Shown here: positions 1 to 5,139 of the stretch, one piece after another
Layout of the letters: every line of letters starts with the position of its first letter
How positions within the stretch are numbered: the first letter of the stretch is position 1
DNA from: Anaerobacillus sp.
GTDB taxonomy: Bacteria > Bacillota > Bacilli > Bacillales > Anaerobacillaceae
Reading direction: 5' to 3'
Assembly (NCBI GenBank): GCA_007118195.1
Contig: SKSA01000327.1
Span: 1-5,164, forward strand
DNA length: 5,164 nucleotides
Program-made: the position numbers and the translations under genes
The notes under the pieces: generated by a model
What the model was told of the DNA's origin: nothing
Seen by the model: only the letters and a program-made list of their open reading frames with translations
Database searches by the model: none

Positions 1-23
1 ACAAAAAATTATTAAAGTCAATA

Positions 24-49
24 AGGAAGTAATTCCTAAGATTTTTTTT
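24..49 (+). terminator. Weak terminator-like hairpin ahead of the mntR promoter
   Basis: The arms AGGAA (24-28) and TTCCT (33-37) enclose a 4-nt loop, and a run of eight T follows at 42-49. The 5-bp stem is short and AT-rich, so this is a marginal intrinsic terminator, possibly for a gene ending left of the window. The T run overlaps the candidate -35 region of mntR. The inverted repeat could instead be an operator. Confidence 0.3.
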
Positions 50-75
50 GCAATAAGTGTGAAGTATAGTATAAT
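48..75 (+). promoter_or_regulatory. Probable sigma-A promoter of mntR
   Basis: A perfect -10 box TATAAT lies at 70-75. TTGCAA at 48-53, a 4 of 6 match to TTGACA, sits 16 bp upstream. Transcription would start near 82, giving a leader of about 50 nt before the mntR start codon. The match is visible directly; its use as a promoter is inferred. Confidence 0.55.
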
Positions 76-133
76 TTTCTTTGAAAAGTGAAACGATTAT
101 TGGAACAAAAGAGAGGAGATCGGAGGGGACACG

Positions 134-574
134 ATGCCAACACCAAGTATGGAAGATTATTTAGAGAGAATTTATTTATTAATAGAAGATAAAGGATATG
201 CCAGAGTTTCTGATATTGCAGAAGCGCTAGAAGTCCATCCTTCCTCTGTTACAAAAATGGTACAAAAATTAGATCAGACAGAATATGTTATATACGAGAA
301 ATATCGAGGCTTTGTCTTAACACCGAAAGGGAAAAAAGTTGGAAAACGTTTAGTTTTTCGTCATGAATTATTGGAAGAATTCATGAGGATTATCGGTGTA
401 AGCAACGAAAATATTTATCAAGATGTAGAAGGGATTGAACATCATATAAGTTGGGATGCCATTGACCGCATTGGGGATGTTGTTCAATTTTTTGAAGAGG
501 ATAAAACACGAATTGACTTACTAAGACAAGTGCAGAAGAAAAATGAAGCTTTGAATGAACAAAATAAGTCATAA
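134..574 (+). CDS. mntR: MntR, manganese-responsive transcriptional repressor (DtxR family)
   Basis: MntR is a cytoplasmic homodimer that binds Mn(II) and then represses manganese uptake genes (mntH and mntABCD in B. subtilis). The protein has 146 residues, close to the usual 142 or so. The N-terminal half (about 1-70) is the winged-helix DNA-binding domain, with a recognition-helix region around [12 protein letters not shown] (35-46). The C-terminal half is the helical dimerisation and metal domain. All six metal ligands known from B. subtilis MntR are at the same numbers: Asp8, Glu11, His77, Glu99, Glu102 and His103. Asp8 separates the manganese-type protein from iron-type DtxR relatives, which carry Met there. 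The ATG is preceded by GGAGGGG at 122-128. The gene has its own promoter and terminator, so it looks monocistronic. The C-terminal tail (about 130-146) is the most divergent part, as is usual in the family. Confidence 0.97.
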   Translation: MPTPSMEDYLERIYLLIEDKGYARVSDIAEALEVHPSSVTKMVQKLDQTEYVIYEKYRGFVLTPKGKKVGKRLVFRHELLEEFMRIIGVSNENIYQDVEGIEHHISWDAIDRIGDVVQFFEEDKTRIDLLRQVQKKNEALNEQNKS

Positions 575-618
575 AAGAGGCGATCCTTAGTGTTTGCCTC
601 TTTTCATTTATTTTAAGA
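573..618 (+). terminator. Intrinsic terminator of mntR
   Basis: A perfect 9-bp stem, AAAAGAGGC (573-581) with GCCTCTTTT (596-604), closes a 14-nt loop. A T-rich tail follows at 601-614. The stem starts within the TAA stop codon of mntR (572-574). This separates mntR transcription from yqhO. Confidence 0.85.
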
Positions 619-679
619 ATTGTCGTATGAGTAAGTTCTTTTATTAATATCAAAATATACATAAAACTCCATTTTATTA

Positions 680-707
680 TAGTCATTTCGCCTACGTTCT
701 GCATAAT
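680..707 (+). promoter_or_regulatory. Weak candidate promoter for yqhO
   Basis: CATAAT at 702-707 is a 5 of 6 match to a sigma-A -10 box. TAGTCA at 680-685, with 16-bp spacing, is a 4 of 6 match to a -35 box. Because a terminator precedes yqhO, it needs a promoter somewhere in 605-725, and this is the best pair I can see. A start near 714 would give a leader of only about 23 nt. Confidence 0.25.
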
Positions 708-736
708 CTAAAAAAGAGAGTGTAGGAGGTGATAAA

Positions 737-1624
737 TTGAAGTTGGATGGAGTATTTGCAGGTGGTGGTATAAAGGCAATTGCTTTTATTGGGGCATTAG
801 AAGCAATGGAACAAAAAGGATTTTCGTTTAATCGCTTAGCAGGAACTAGTGCTGGAGGGATATTTTCAGCATTAATTAAAGCTGGTTATACGAGTAAGGA
901 ATTAAAGTTAGAAGTTGAAAGTGTTGATTTTCAACAGTTTTTAGATCCAAAGCCATCCATCCTTCCGTTTTCTTTTATGAAATGGTTAGGCCTATATAAG
1001 AGTCTCGGTTTATATAAGGGGGTTGAGTTTGAAAATTGGCTATCAGAAATGCTCAATAAAAAAGGGGTTTCTACTTTTGGTGATATTGAAACAGGCTCCT
1101 TAAAGCTCATTGCATCTGATTTAACAAATGGAAGGCTGGTTGTTTTGCCTGATGACCTTCCTAATTATGGAATGGCTCCTGAAAAGTTTTCGATTGCTCG
1201 AGCTGTAAGAATGAGTAGTAGTTTACCTTATTTTTTCGAACCAATAAAAATTTACAACGGAAAAGGAGAAGCCTCCATTTTTGTTGATGGTGGTGTGTTA
1301 AGTAACTTTCCGATGTGGCTTTTTATGAATAAGAAGGGTAGTAAATTAAAAAGGCCAGTTATAGGGTTCAATTTAACCCCGGACTTAGATAAAATACAGC
1401 CAAACAAAATTAATAATGCGGTTGAAATGTTTACATCCCTTTTTAAAACGATGCGTACGGCTCATGATTTACGATATATTTCAGAAGAGCATGCGAAAAA
1501 CGTTGTTTTTATTCCAGTTGACAATGTTAACACCACTGATTTTGAATTGAAACTGCAGGAGAAAGAAGATCTAATTGATTTAGGGAGAAACGAAACAAAG
1601 AACTTTTTAAAATCATGGCATTAA
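737..1624 (+). CDS. yqhO: Patatin-like phospholipase family protein (YqhO)
   Basis: This is a patatin-fold serine acyl hydrolase, predicted to cleave fatty acyl esters of phospholipids or related lipids; the true substrate is unknown. All hallmarks are visible in 295 residues: the oxyanion-hole loop GGGIK (9-13), the nucleophile elbow GTSAG (36-40, Ser38) and the catalytic DGG (184-186, Asp184), giving a Ser-Asp dyad. SSLPYFF (161-167) is a typical conserved segment between them. No signal peptide is seen, so it is probably cytoplasmic or membrane-associated. The start is TTG at 737: TAGGAGGTG (723-731) sits at ideal spacing, an in-frame stop lies at 704-706, and the first internal ATG (Met24) falls after the oxyanion loop. 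The peptide LGLYK occurs twice in a row (84-88 and 90-94). The gene is convergent with yqhP downstream. Its order after mntR matches B. subtilis, where YqhO has a similar length. Confidence 0.92.
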   Translation: MKLDGVFAGGGIKAIAFIGALEAMEQKGFSFNRLAGTSAGGIFSALIKAGYTSKELKLEVESVDFQQFLDPKPSILPFSFMKWLGLYKSLGLYKGVEFENWLSEMLNKKGVSTFGDIETGSLKLIASDLTNGRLVVLPDDLPNYGMAPEKFSIARAVRMSSSLPYFFEPIKIYNGKGEASIFVDGGVLSNFPMWLFMNKKGSKLKRPVIGFNLTPDLDKIQPNKINNAVEMFTSLFKTMRTAHDLRYISEEHAKNVVFIPVDNVNTTDFELKLQEKEDLIDLGRNETKNFLKSWH

Positions 1625-1662
1625 AAAAACGAGCGCTTTTAAAAAAGAGCTCGATTTTTTTT
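1623..1662. terminator. Bidirectional terminator between yqhO and yqhP
   Basis: CGAGC (1630-1634) pairs with GCTCG (1649-1653). Inside, after one G/A mismatch, CTTTT pairs with AAAAG. An A7 run (1623-1629) lies on the left and a T8 run (1655-1662) on the right, so both strands read as a hairpin followed by U residues. It serves yqhO on the plus strand and yqhP on the minus strand. The yqhP stop codon (1639-1641) lies at the tip of the hairpin, so the last codons of yqhP form one arm. Confidence 0.85.
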
Positions 1663-2016
1663 CTTATTTTTTTTGCCTTCAATAACAGTTAAGTTTACAT
1701 CTGTGCGTTTTTTTGTTAATGGTCGATTAAATTTCTTGTTTTCTTTTTTCTTCTTATGAGGAACAACATTACTTCCCGCAGAAACTTTTGAGGCCATCCT
1801 TTTCGGTTGAGACTGGTGTGAGCTAGCATACGTACCAGCATTCAGTTTATGTGCTAAAAATTTCTTAAATAAAAAGAAAATAATAGCTACGAATACAACC
1901 ATAAATAATAATTGTTGAAATAATGCAGCAGGTTCAGTTAATAACCGAAAGAACAAACCGATGATCGATAAAACTAGAACACATAAAATCAGTGGATGAA
2001 AAGAATAACGAGTCAT
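1639..2016 (-). CDS. yqhP: Small basic membrane protein, YqhP-like (SA1362 family)
   Basis: The product is a 125-residue protein of unknown function. Two hydrophobic helices are visible (about 8-25 and 33-50), separated by a short FRLLTEPA loop. A long, soluble, very basic tail (about 51-125) follows, rich in Lys clusters such as HKKKKENKK and GKKNKKKNR. The positive-inside rule puts this tail in the cytoplasm, where it might touch nucleic acid or acidic lipid; that is inference. The ATG has GGAGGTGA (complement of 2021-2028) at good spacing. The name rests on size, topology and position beside yqhO; small proteins of this type at the efp/M24-peptidase locus are annotated as SA1362 family. 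It is the only minus-strand gene here and converges with yqhO, 14 bp apart stop to stop. No convincing promoter was seen. Confidence 0.75.
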   Translation of the reverse strand: MTRYSFHPLILCVLVLSIIGLFFRLLTEPAALFQQLLFMVVFVAIIFFLFKKFLAHKLNAGTYASSHQSQPKRMASKVSAGSNVVPHKKKKENKKFNRPLTKKRTDVNLTVIEGKKNKKKNRALF

Positions 2017-2203
2017 ACGCTCACCTCCAAAAATTTAAATTATGTTAAGGGAATTCGGTAAAATGGAAGTTAAACATCTTTTTAATATTAATACTAAATT
2101 GTGGGCTGATTTGTTCATCACTTTAGTGTCTTTTTTATGATTTTTGAAATGTTACTTTTTAAGAAAATTTCGAAAAGAGATTATACTTAATATTCTACAT
2201 GAA

Positions 2204-2231
2204 TTAGGAAATTTCCTCTAGCTACTATAAT
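2204..2231 (+). promoter_or_regulatory. Candidate promoter upstream of yqhR
   Basis: TATAAT at 2226-2231 is a perfect -10 box. TTAGGA at 2204-2209, 16 bp upstream, is only a 3 of 6 match to a -35 box, so an activator or another contact would be needed. A start near 2238 would give yqhR a leader of about 98 nt. The palindrome at 2206-2217 lies between the two boxes. Confidence 0.35.
2206..2217. repeat. Perfect 12-bp palindrome, possible operator
   Basis: AGGAAATTTCCT reads the same on both strands. It lies inside the spacer of the candidate yqhR promoter, a common place for a repressor site. No known regulator box is recognised with certainty. Confidence 0.35.
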
Positions 2232-2282
2232 ATTTATTCCCATTTTTCTTATCTTTTACACATATTTTTCTTAATTACTAAA

Positions 2283-2291
2283 TGCTATAGT
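2283..2291 (+). promoter_or_regulatory. Alternative extended -10 box for yqhR
   Basis: TGCTATAGT contains a TG extension followed by TATAGT (5 of 6). No good -35 box is found 16 to 18 bp upstream, which extended -10 promoters can tolerate. Transcription would start near 2298, about 38 nt before the yqhR start codon. Confidence 0.3.
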
Positions 2292-2320
2292 TTTTTTGAA
2301 AATAGGTCATACTATGGCAT

Positions 2321-2327
2321 GAGGTGA
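2321..2327 (+). promoter_or_regulatory. Ribosome binding site that fixes the yqhR start
   Basis: GAGGTGA lies 8 nt before the ATG at 2336. The in-frame GTG at 2324, which would give four more residues, is part of this Shine-Dalgarno sequence itself and has no site of its own, so it is unlikely to be the start. Confidence 0.75.
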
Positions 2328-2335
2328 TTGTAAAA

Positions 2336-2809
2336 ATGGAAAATCTTGAACAAAACAAACGTGAGCAGCCGATGAGCTTTAATGCTACAGTAGCATCTAT
2401 TGGTTTTTTTGGCGGATTAATATGGAGTATTATCGGTTATCTTGCTTTCTTTTTTAATTTTATTCGAGTCGGTCCAGCTTTAGTATTAATGCCATGGGCT
2501 TTAGGGGATTGGAAAAATGGCTTTATTGGACAAATGGTAGGAATTGTTGTTATTTCACTTCTTTCAATCGTTGTTGCCTTTTTGTACCGCTTTATTTTAG
2601 CTAGGTTTAATAGTATATGGCCTGGGGGTGCATTTGGTTTCATATTGTGGCTATTTGTTTTTTATTTGTTAAACCCAATTTTTCCAGGGTTAAAACCACT
2701 TGTGAATTTAGACTTAAACACAATTATTACCGGGATCTGTTTGTACGTTTTATATGGCGTATTTATTGGGTATTCAATTTCATATGAATATAGTGAGATG
2801 CATCAGTAA
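2336..2809 (+). CDS. yqhR: YqhR family integral membrane protein
   Basis: The product has 157 residues from the ATG at 2336 and is of unknown biochemical function. After a polar N-terminus (1-18) come four hydrophobic segments, at about 19-41, 63-87, 97-115 and 129-149, then a short polar tail ending EYSEMHQ. The loop between helices 1 and 2 contains RVGPALVLMPWALGDWKNG, a conserved-looking stretch with Pro and Trp. The low count of charged residues within helices argues against a transporter or pump with buried ionic sites, but this is weak evidence. The call rests on topology, size and its place between yqhP and yqhT, which matches B. subtilis apart from missing neighbours. It has its own strong terminator and probably its own promoter, so it is likely transcribed alone or with partial read-through into yqhT. 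Confidence 0.8.
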   Translation: MENLEQNKREQPMSFNATVASIGFFGGLIWSIIGYLAFFFNFIRVGPALVLMPWALGDWKNGFIGQMVGIVVISLLSIVVAFLYRFILARFNSIWPGGAFGFILWLFVFYLLNPIFPGLKPLVNLDLNTIITGICLYVLYGVFIGYSISYEYSEMHQ

Positions 2810-2844
2810 CAATGTCTCAGCTATTCAAAATGCACAAGCATATG

Positions 2845-2886
2845 ATAGAATGTCCAATAGGGCATTCTATTCGTTTTTATTCTTTT
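2845..2886 (+). terminator. Strong hairpin terminator or attenuator between yqhR and yqhT
   Basis: An 11-bp stem pairs 2845-2855 with 2860-2870 (one T-G wobble) around the tetraloop AATA. The tail TCGTTTTTATTCTTTT follows at 2871-2886. It has the form of an intrinsic terminator for yqhR. The T-rich tail ends one base before the yqhT Shine-Dalgarno sequence (AAGGAGGT, 2887-2894), so no separate promoter fits between hairpin and gene. Confidence 0.85.
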
Positions 2887-2903
2887 AAGGAGGTCATTGT
2901 TTT

Positions 2904-3974
2904 ATGGGAAGGATAACTAAGCTACGTGAAAAGTTTAAAACCAATGACATTGAAGCGGTTTTAGTAACCAGTAATTATAATCGTCGTTACATAACAGGTT
3001 TTACAGGTACAGCGGGAGTAGCACTTATCACTGAAACAGATGCAAAATTTATTACTGACTTTCGTTATGTAGATCAAGCTTCTGAACAAGCGACAAATTT
3101 TGATATTGTGCAGCATAAAAGTTCTTTAATAGAAGAAATTGCAACTCAGCTCAAAGAATTAGGTATAAAAAAATTAGGTTTTGAAAAAAGCCATGTAAGT
3201 TTTGCTCAGTATGAAGAGTTCAAAACTAAATTTATAGAAACCAAACTAGTTCCGATTAGTGGAATGCTTGAAAGTTTACGGTTGATTAAAGATGAACAAG
3301 AGATTAACATATTAAAGGAAGCGGCTCAAATTGCCGACGCTGCTTTTGATCACATTATTAAGTACATAAAACCAGGTCTTACTGAGCTAGACGTTTCTAA
3401 CGAATTAGAATTTTTCATGAGAAAACATGGAGCCGTTTCGTCTTCTTTTGATATTATCGTAGCCTCTGGAATTCGTTCTGCTCTTCCGCACGGAGTAGCA
3501 AGTGATAAAATTATAAAAAAAGGTGAACTTGTGACTCTTGATTTTGGTGCATATTATAAAGGATATTGCTCTGATATTACCCGAACAGTGGCTGTAGGCA
3601 AACCTTCAAGTGAGTTAGAAAAAATTTATAATACCGTTTTAGAAGCTCAACTTAGAGGCATGAATGGAATAAAGCCAGGGTTAACTGGAAAAGAAGCAGA
3701 TGCCTTAACTAGAGACTATATTACTGAACAAGGTTACGGTGAATATTTTGGACATTCAACAGGGCATGGGCTTGGAATGGAAGTTCATGAAGGACCAGGG
3801 CTTTCGATGAAGTCTGATACTGTTCTTGAACCAGGAATGGTTGTCACAGTAGAACCTGGTATTTATATTTCAGGAGTTGGTGGAACTCGTATCGAAGATG
3901 ATACCGTAATTACTGCAAATGGGAATGAAACGCTTACGTATTCGACAAAAGAATTACTAATCATTGGTGAATAA
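2904..3974 (+). CDS. yqhT: M24-family Xaa-Pro dipeptidase/aminopeptidase (YqhT)
   Basis: This cytoplasmic metallopeptidase of the pita-bread fold is predicted to cleave peptides with proline in the second position, helping recycle proline-containing peptides. The N-terminal creatinase-type domain covers about 1-125 and the catalytic M24 domain about 130-350. All five metal ligands are present: Asp213 (LDFGA), Asp224 (CSDITRT), His288 (GHSTGHGLG), Glu317 (VEPGIY) and Glu331 (TRIEDD). The accessory His196 (LPHG) and His295 (VHEGPG) are also present; His295 follows the ligand His by seven residues, as in methionine aminopeptidase. The length of 356 fits YqhT-type enzymes (about 353). The ATG follows AAGGAGGT (2887-2894) with 9-nt spacing. 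efp starts 25 bp downstream without a terminator, so the two form an operon, the arrangement known from many Firmicutes. Whether it acts as dipeptidase or aminopeptidase cannot be decided from sequence. Confidence 0.95.
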   Translation: MGRITKLREKFKTNDIEAVLVTSNYNRRYITGFTGTAGVALITETDAKFITDFRYVDQASEQATNFDIVQHKSSLIEEIATQLKELGIKKLGFEKSHVSFAQYEEFKTKFIETKLVPISGMLESLRLIKDEQEINILKEAAQIADAAFDHIIKYIKPGLTELDVSNELEFFMRKHGAVSSSFDIIVASGIRSALPHGVASDKIIKKGELVTLDFGAYYKGYCSDITRTVAVGKPSSELEKIYNTVLEAQLRGMNGIKPGLTGKEADALTRDYITEQGYGEYFGHSTGHGLGMEVHEGPGLSMKSDTVLEPGMVVTVEPGIYISGVGGTRIEDDTVITANGNETLTYSTKELLIIGE

Positions 3975-3999
3975 AGGGAAAATTAGGAGGAAAAAGTAA

Positions 4000-4557
4000 A
4001 TGATTTCAGTAAACGATTTTAAAACAGGTTTAACAATTGAAGTAGATGGTGGAATTTGGCAAGTGATGGATTTCCAACATGTAAAGCCAGGTAAAGGAGC
4101 AGCTTTTGTACGTTCGAAACTTCGTAACCTTCGAACAGGTGCTATTCAAGAAAAGACATTCCGTGCTGGTGAAAAAGTTTCGAAGGCACATATTGAAAAC
4201 CGTCGTATGGCATATCTTTATTCAAGTGGTGATATGCATACTTTTATGGATAACGAAACATACGAGCAATTAGAATTATCGGCTACTCAATTAGAATACG
4301 AATTGAAATTTTTAAAGGAAAACATGGTTGTACAAGTGATGACATATCAAGGTGAGACACTGGGTGTTGAATTACCGAATGCTGTAGAGTTAAAGGTTAC
4401 TGAAACAGAGCCAGGAATTAAAGGTGATACAGCTTCAGGTGGTACGAAGCCAGCGATTGTAGAAACAGGTTTATCTGTTCAAGTACCGTTCTTTATAAAT
4501 GAAGGTGACGTTTTATTAATTGATACGCGTAACGCAGCTTATATTTCAAGAGCATAA
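4000..4557 (+). CDS. efp: Translation elongation factor P
   Basis: EF-P binds the ribosome between the P and E sites and rescues it when stalled on polyproline stretches. The protein has 185 residues, the standard length. Three domains can be placed: an N-terminal KOW-like domain (about 1-65), an OB domain (about 66-127) and a C-terminal OB domain (about 128-185) with the family signature around [16 protein letters not shown]. The loop [10 protein letters not shown] places Lys32 at the tip that reaches the peptidyl-transferase centre. In B. subtilis this lysine carries a 5-aminopentanol group; since the KPGKG loop is the same, a similar modification is likely, though the modifying genes are not in the window. 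TAGGAGG (3984-3990) precedes the ATG. It is probably expressed from the same message as yqhT. The following hairpin ends the transcript. Confidence 0.98.
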   Translation: MISVNDFKTGLTIEVDGGIWQVMDFQHVKPGKGAAFVRSKLRNLRTGAIQEKTFRAGEKVSKAHIENRRMAYLYSSGDMHTFMDNETYEQLELSATQLEYELKFLKENMVVQVMTYQGETLGVELPNAVELKVTETEPGIKGDTASGGTKPAIVETGLSVQVPFFINEGDVLLIDTRNAAYISRA

Positions 4558-4575
4558 TTAGAAAAAAATAGATGT

Positions 4576-4636
4576 AATAAGAGGCTGTCCCATAAGTGTC
4601 TGACACTTTGTATGGGGACAGCCCCTTATTTTTTTT
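4576..4636 (+). terminator. Large hairpin terminator of efp with insertion-sequence-like inverted repeat
   Basis: The outer arms AATAAG (4576-4581) and CTTATT (4625-4630) pair perfectly. Then GGCTGTCCCATA pairs with TATGGGGACAGCC (one bulged G), and the top AGTGT pairs with ACACT around a 3-nt loop. A run of T (4629-4636) follows. This is a clear terminator, but much longer and more regular than the other terminators in the window. The GGCTGTCCCATAAGTGTC arm resembles terminal inverted repeats of insertion sequences and dispersed repeats in Bacillaceae. That resemblance is from memory and unverified. Confidence 0.85.
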
Positions 4637-4667
4637 ATGTGAAAATTTAATTTTTTTAAGAAAAATA

Positions 4668-4693
4668 GGGTTTGAAATTTTTATAACGGGTAT
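4668..4693 (+). promoter_or_regulatory. Candidate sigma-B-type promoter for the duplicated-domain gene
   Basis: GGGTTTGA (4668-4675) fits the general-stress -35 pattern RGGxTTRA, and GGGTAT (4688-4693) fits its -10 box exactly. The spacer is 12 bp, shorter than the usual 14 or so. Transcription would start near 4700, about 38 nt before the start codon. TTGAAA (4672-4677) is also a sigma-A -35-like box, but no good -10 box lies 17 bp beyond it. Confidence 0.4.
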
Positions 4694-4737
4694 GTATGTG
4701 TAAGAGGATAATCTAAATCTTAAAAAGGGGTGCTATT

Positions 4738-5139
4738 ATGGAGAAAAATGTAAGAAGATTTGACGACGGCTTACAAATTGCTTACTATGAATTTTCAAAG
4801 GATATTGTATGTATTGAAGTTCACCAATACGGAAAAAACATGGGTGCTTTCTGTTCAGATGTTTCTTATTTTGAAGAGTGGGATGAAAAGGACTTATTAC
4901 AACTAGCTAATACTCACATAAAGCAAGTAAAAAGTGCACAAAGTCCAGTTGATAAAAATAGAAAGCAAATAGCTGATTATGAAATAGAATATAACACTCA
5001 CTTTGAAGATATGGTTTGTATAAATGTTTTTCAAAATGATGATCAGTTAGCTGCATTTTGTTCAGATCGTCATTCATTTGAAGAGTGGATTGAAGATGAG
5101 GAGTTATTAGCTCAAGTTGTTAGAAGTCAAGTCCAGTAG
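4738..5139 (+). CDS. Hypothetical protein with internal duplication
   Basis: I do not recognise this 133-residue protein. It is acidic, with no signal peptide or membrane segment, so probably cytoplasmic. It is built from two related units of about 56 residues (8-63 and 78-133), joined by a polar linker (about 64-77). Residues 22-48 align without gaps to 91-117 with 15 identities in 27. Shared features are D-x-V-C-I-x-V, then AFCSD, then FEEW and a Leu-Leu pair. Each unit has two cysteines 14 positions apart (25/39 and 94/108), the only cysteines present. They could bind metal or form a disulfide, but no CxxC motif exists. The ATG follows AAAGGGG (4724-4730) at good spacing. It lies behind the efp terminator, so it is a separate transcription unit, possibly sigma-B dependent. 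It occupies the place where yqhV and spoIIIA follow efp in B. subtilis. Coding is well supported; function is unknown. Confidence 0.85.
   Translation: MEKNVRRFDDGLQIAYYEFSKDIVCIEVHQYGKNMGAFCSDVSYFEEWDEKDLLQLANTHIKQVKSAQSPVDKNRKQIADYEIEYNTHFEDMVCINVFQNDDQLAAFCSDRHSFEEWIEDEELLAQVVRSQVQ

Larger units (their letters stand above)
2017..2335. other. Gene-free AT-rich region between divergent yqhP and yqhR
   Basis: This stretch is clearly richer in A+T than its flanks. It holds the upstream regions of both genes: the yqhP ribosome binding site at its left end and that of yqhR at its right end. Between them are a perfect palindrome (2206-2217), a TATAAT box (2226-2231) and an extended -10-like TGCTATAGT (2283-2291). 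The only open frame of note on the plus strand (2042-2140, 32 codons) has no ribosome binding site. B. subtilis carries yqhQ at this point in the order; I see no trace of YqhQ coding sequence here. Confidence 0.7.

Noticed and set aside
46..64. Possible MntR operator overlapping the mntR -35 region (TTTTGCAATAAG).
   Set aside because: Only one half has some likeness to MntR sites at manganese-uptake genes; no convincing second half-site is present and the spacing cannot be judged without a matrix search.
390..704. Minus-strand open frame of 104 codons overlapping mntR and its terminator.
   Set aside because: It is antisense to the secure mntR gene and runs through its terminator hairpin; no ribosome binding site or recognisable protein.
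914..940. Hairpin GTTGAAA/TTTCAAC followed by a T-rich stretch inside yqhO, terminator-like.
   Set aside because: It lies inside a well-supported coding frame, the stem is short and AT-rich and the loop is 8 nt; chance is the simpler explanation.
2042..2140. 32-codon plus-strand open frame starting with ATG in the yqhP-yqhR gap.
   Set aside because: No Shine-Dalgarno sequence precedes it and its composition looks like AT-rich noncoding DNA; no similarity is recognised.
2324..2326. GTG as the start codon of yqhR.
   Set aside because: The GTG is part of the Shine-Dalgarno sequence GAGGTGA itself; ATG at 2336 has correct spacing from it.
2437..2643. Minus-strand open frame of 68 codons inside yqhR.
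   Set aside because: It is a shadow of the membrane-protein coding sequence on the other strand, with no recognisable product.
4738..5139. Interpretation of the duplicated protein as a zinc-ribbon or toxin-antitoxin component.
   Set aside because: The cysteines are single and widely spaced rather than in CxxC pairs, and no partner gene overlaps or follows closely within the window.
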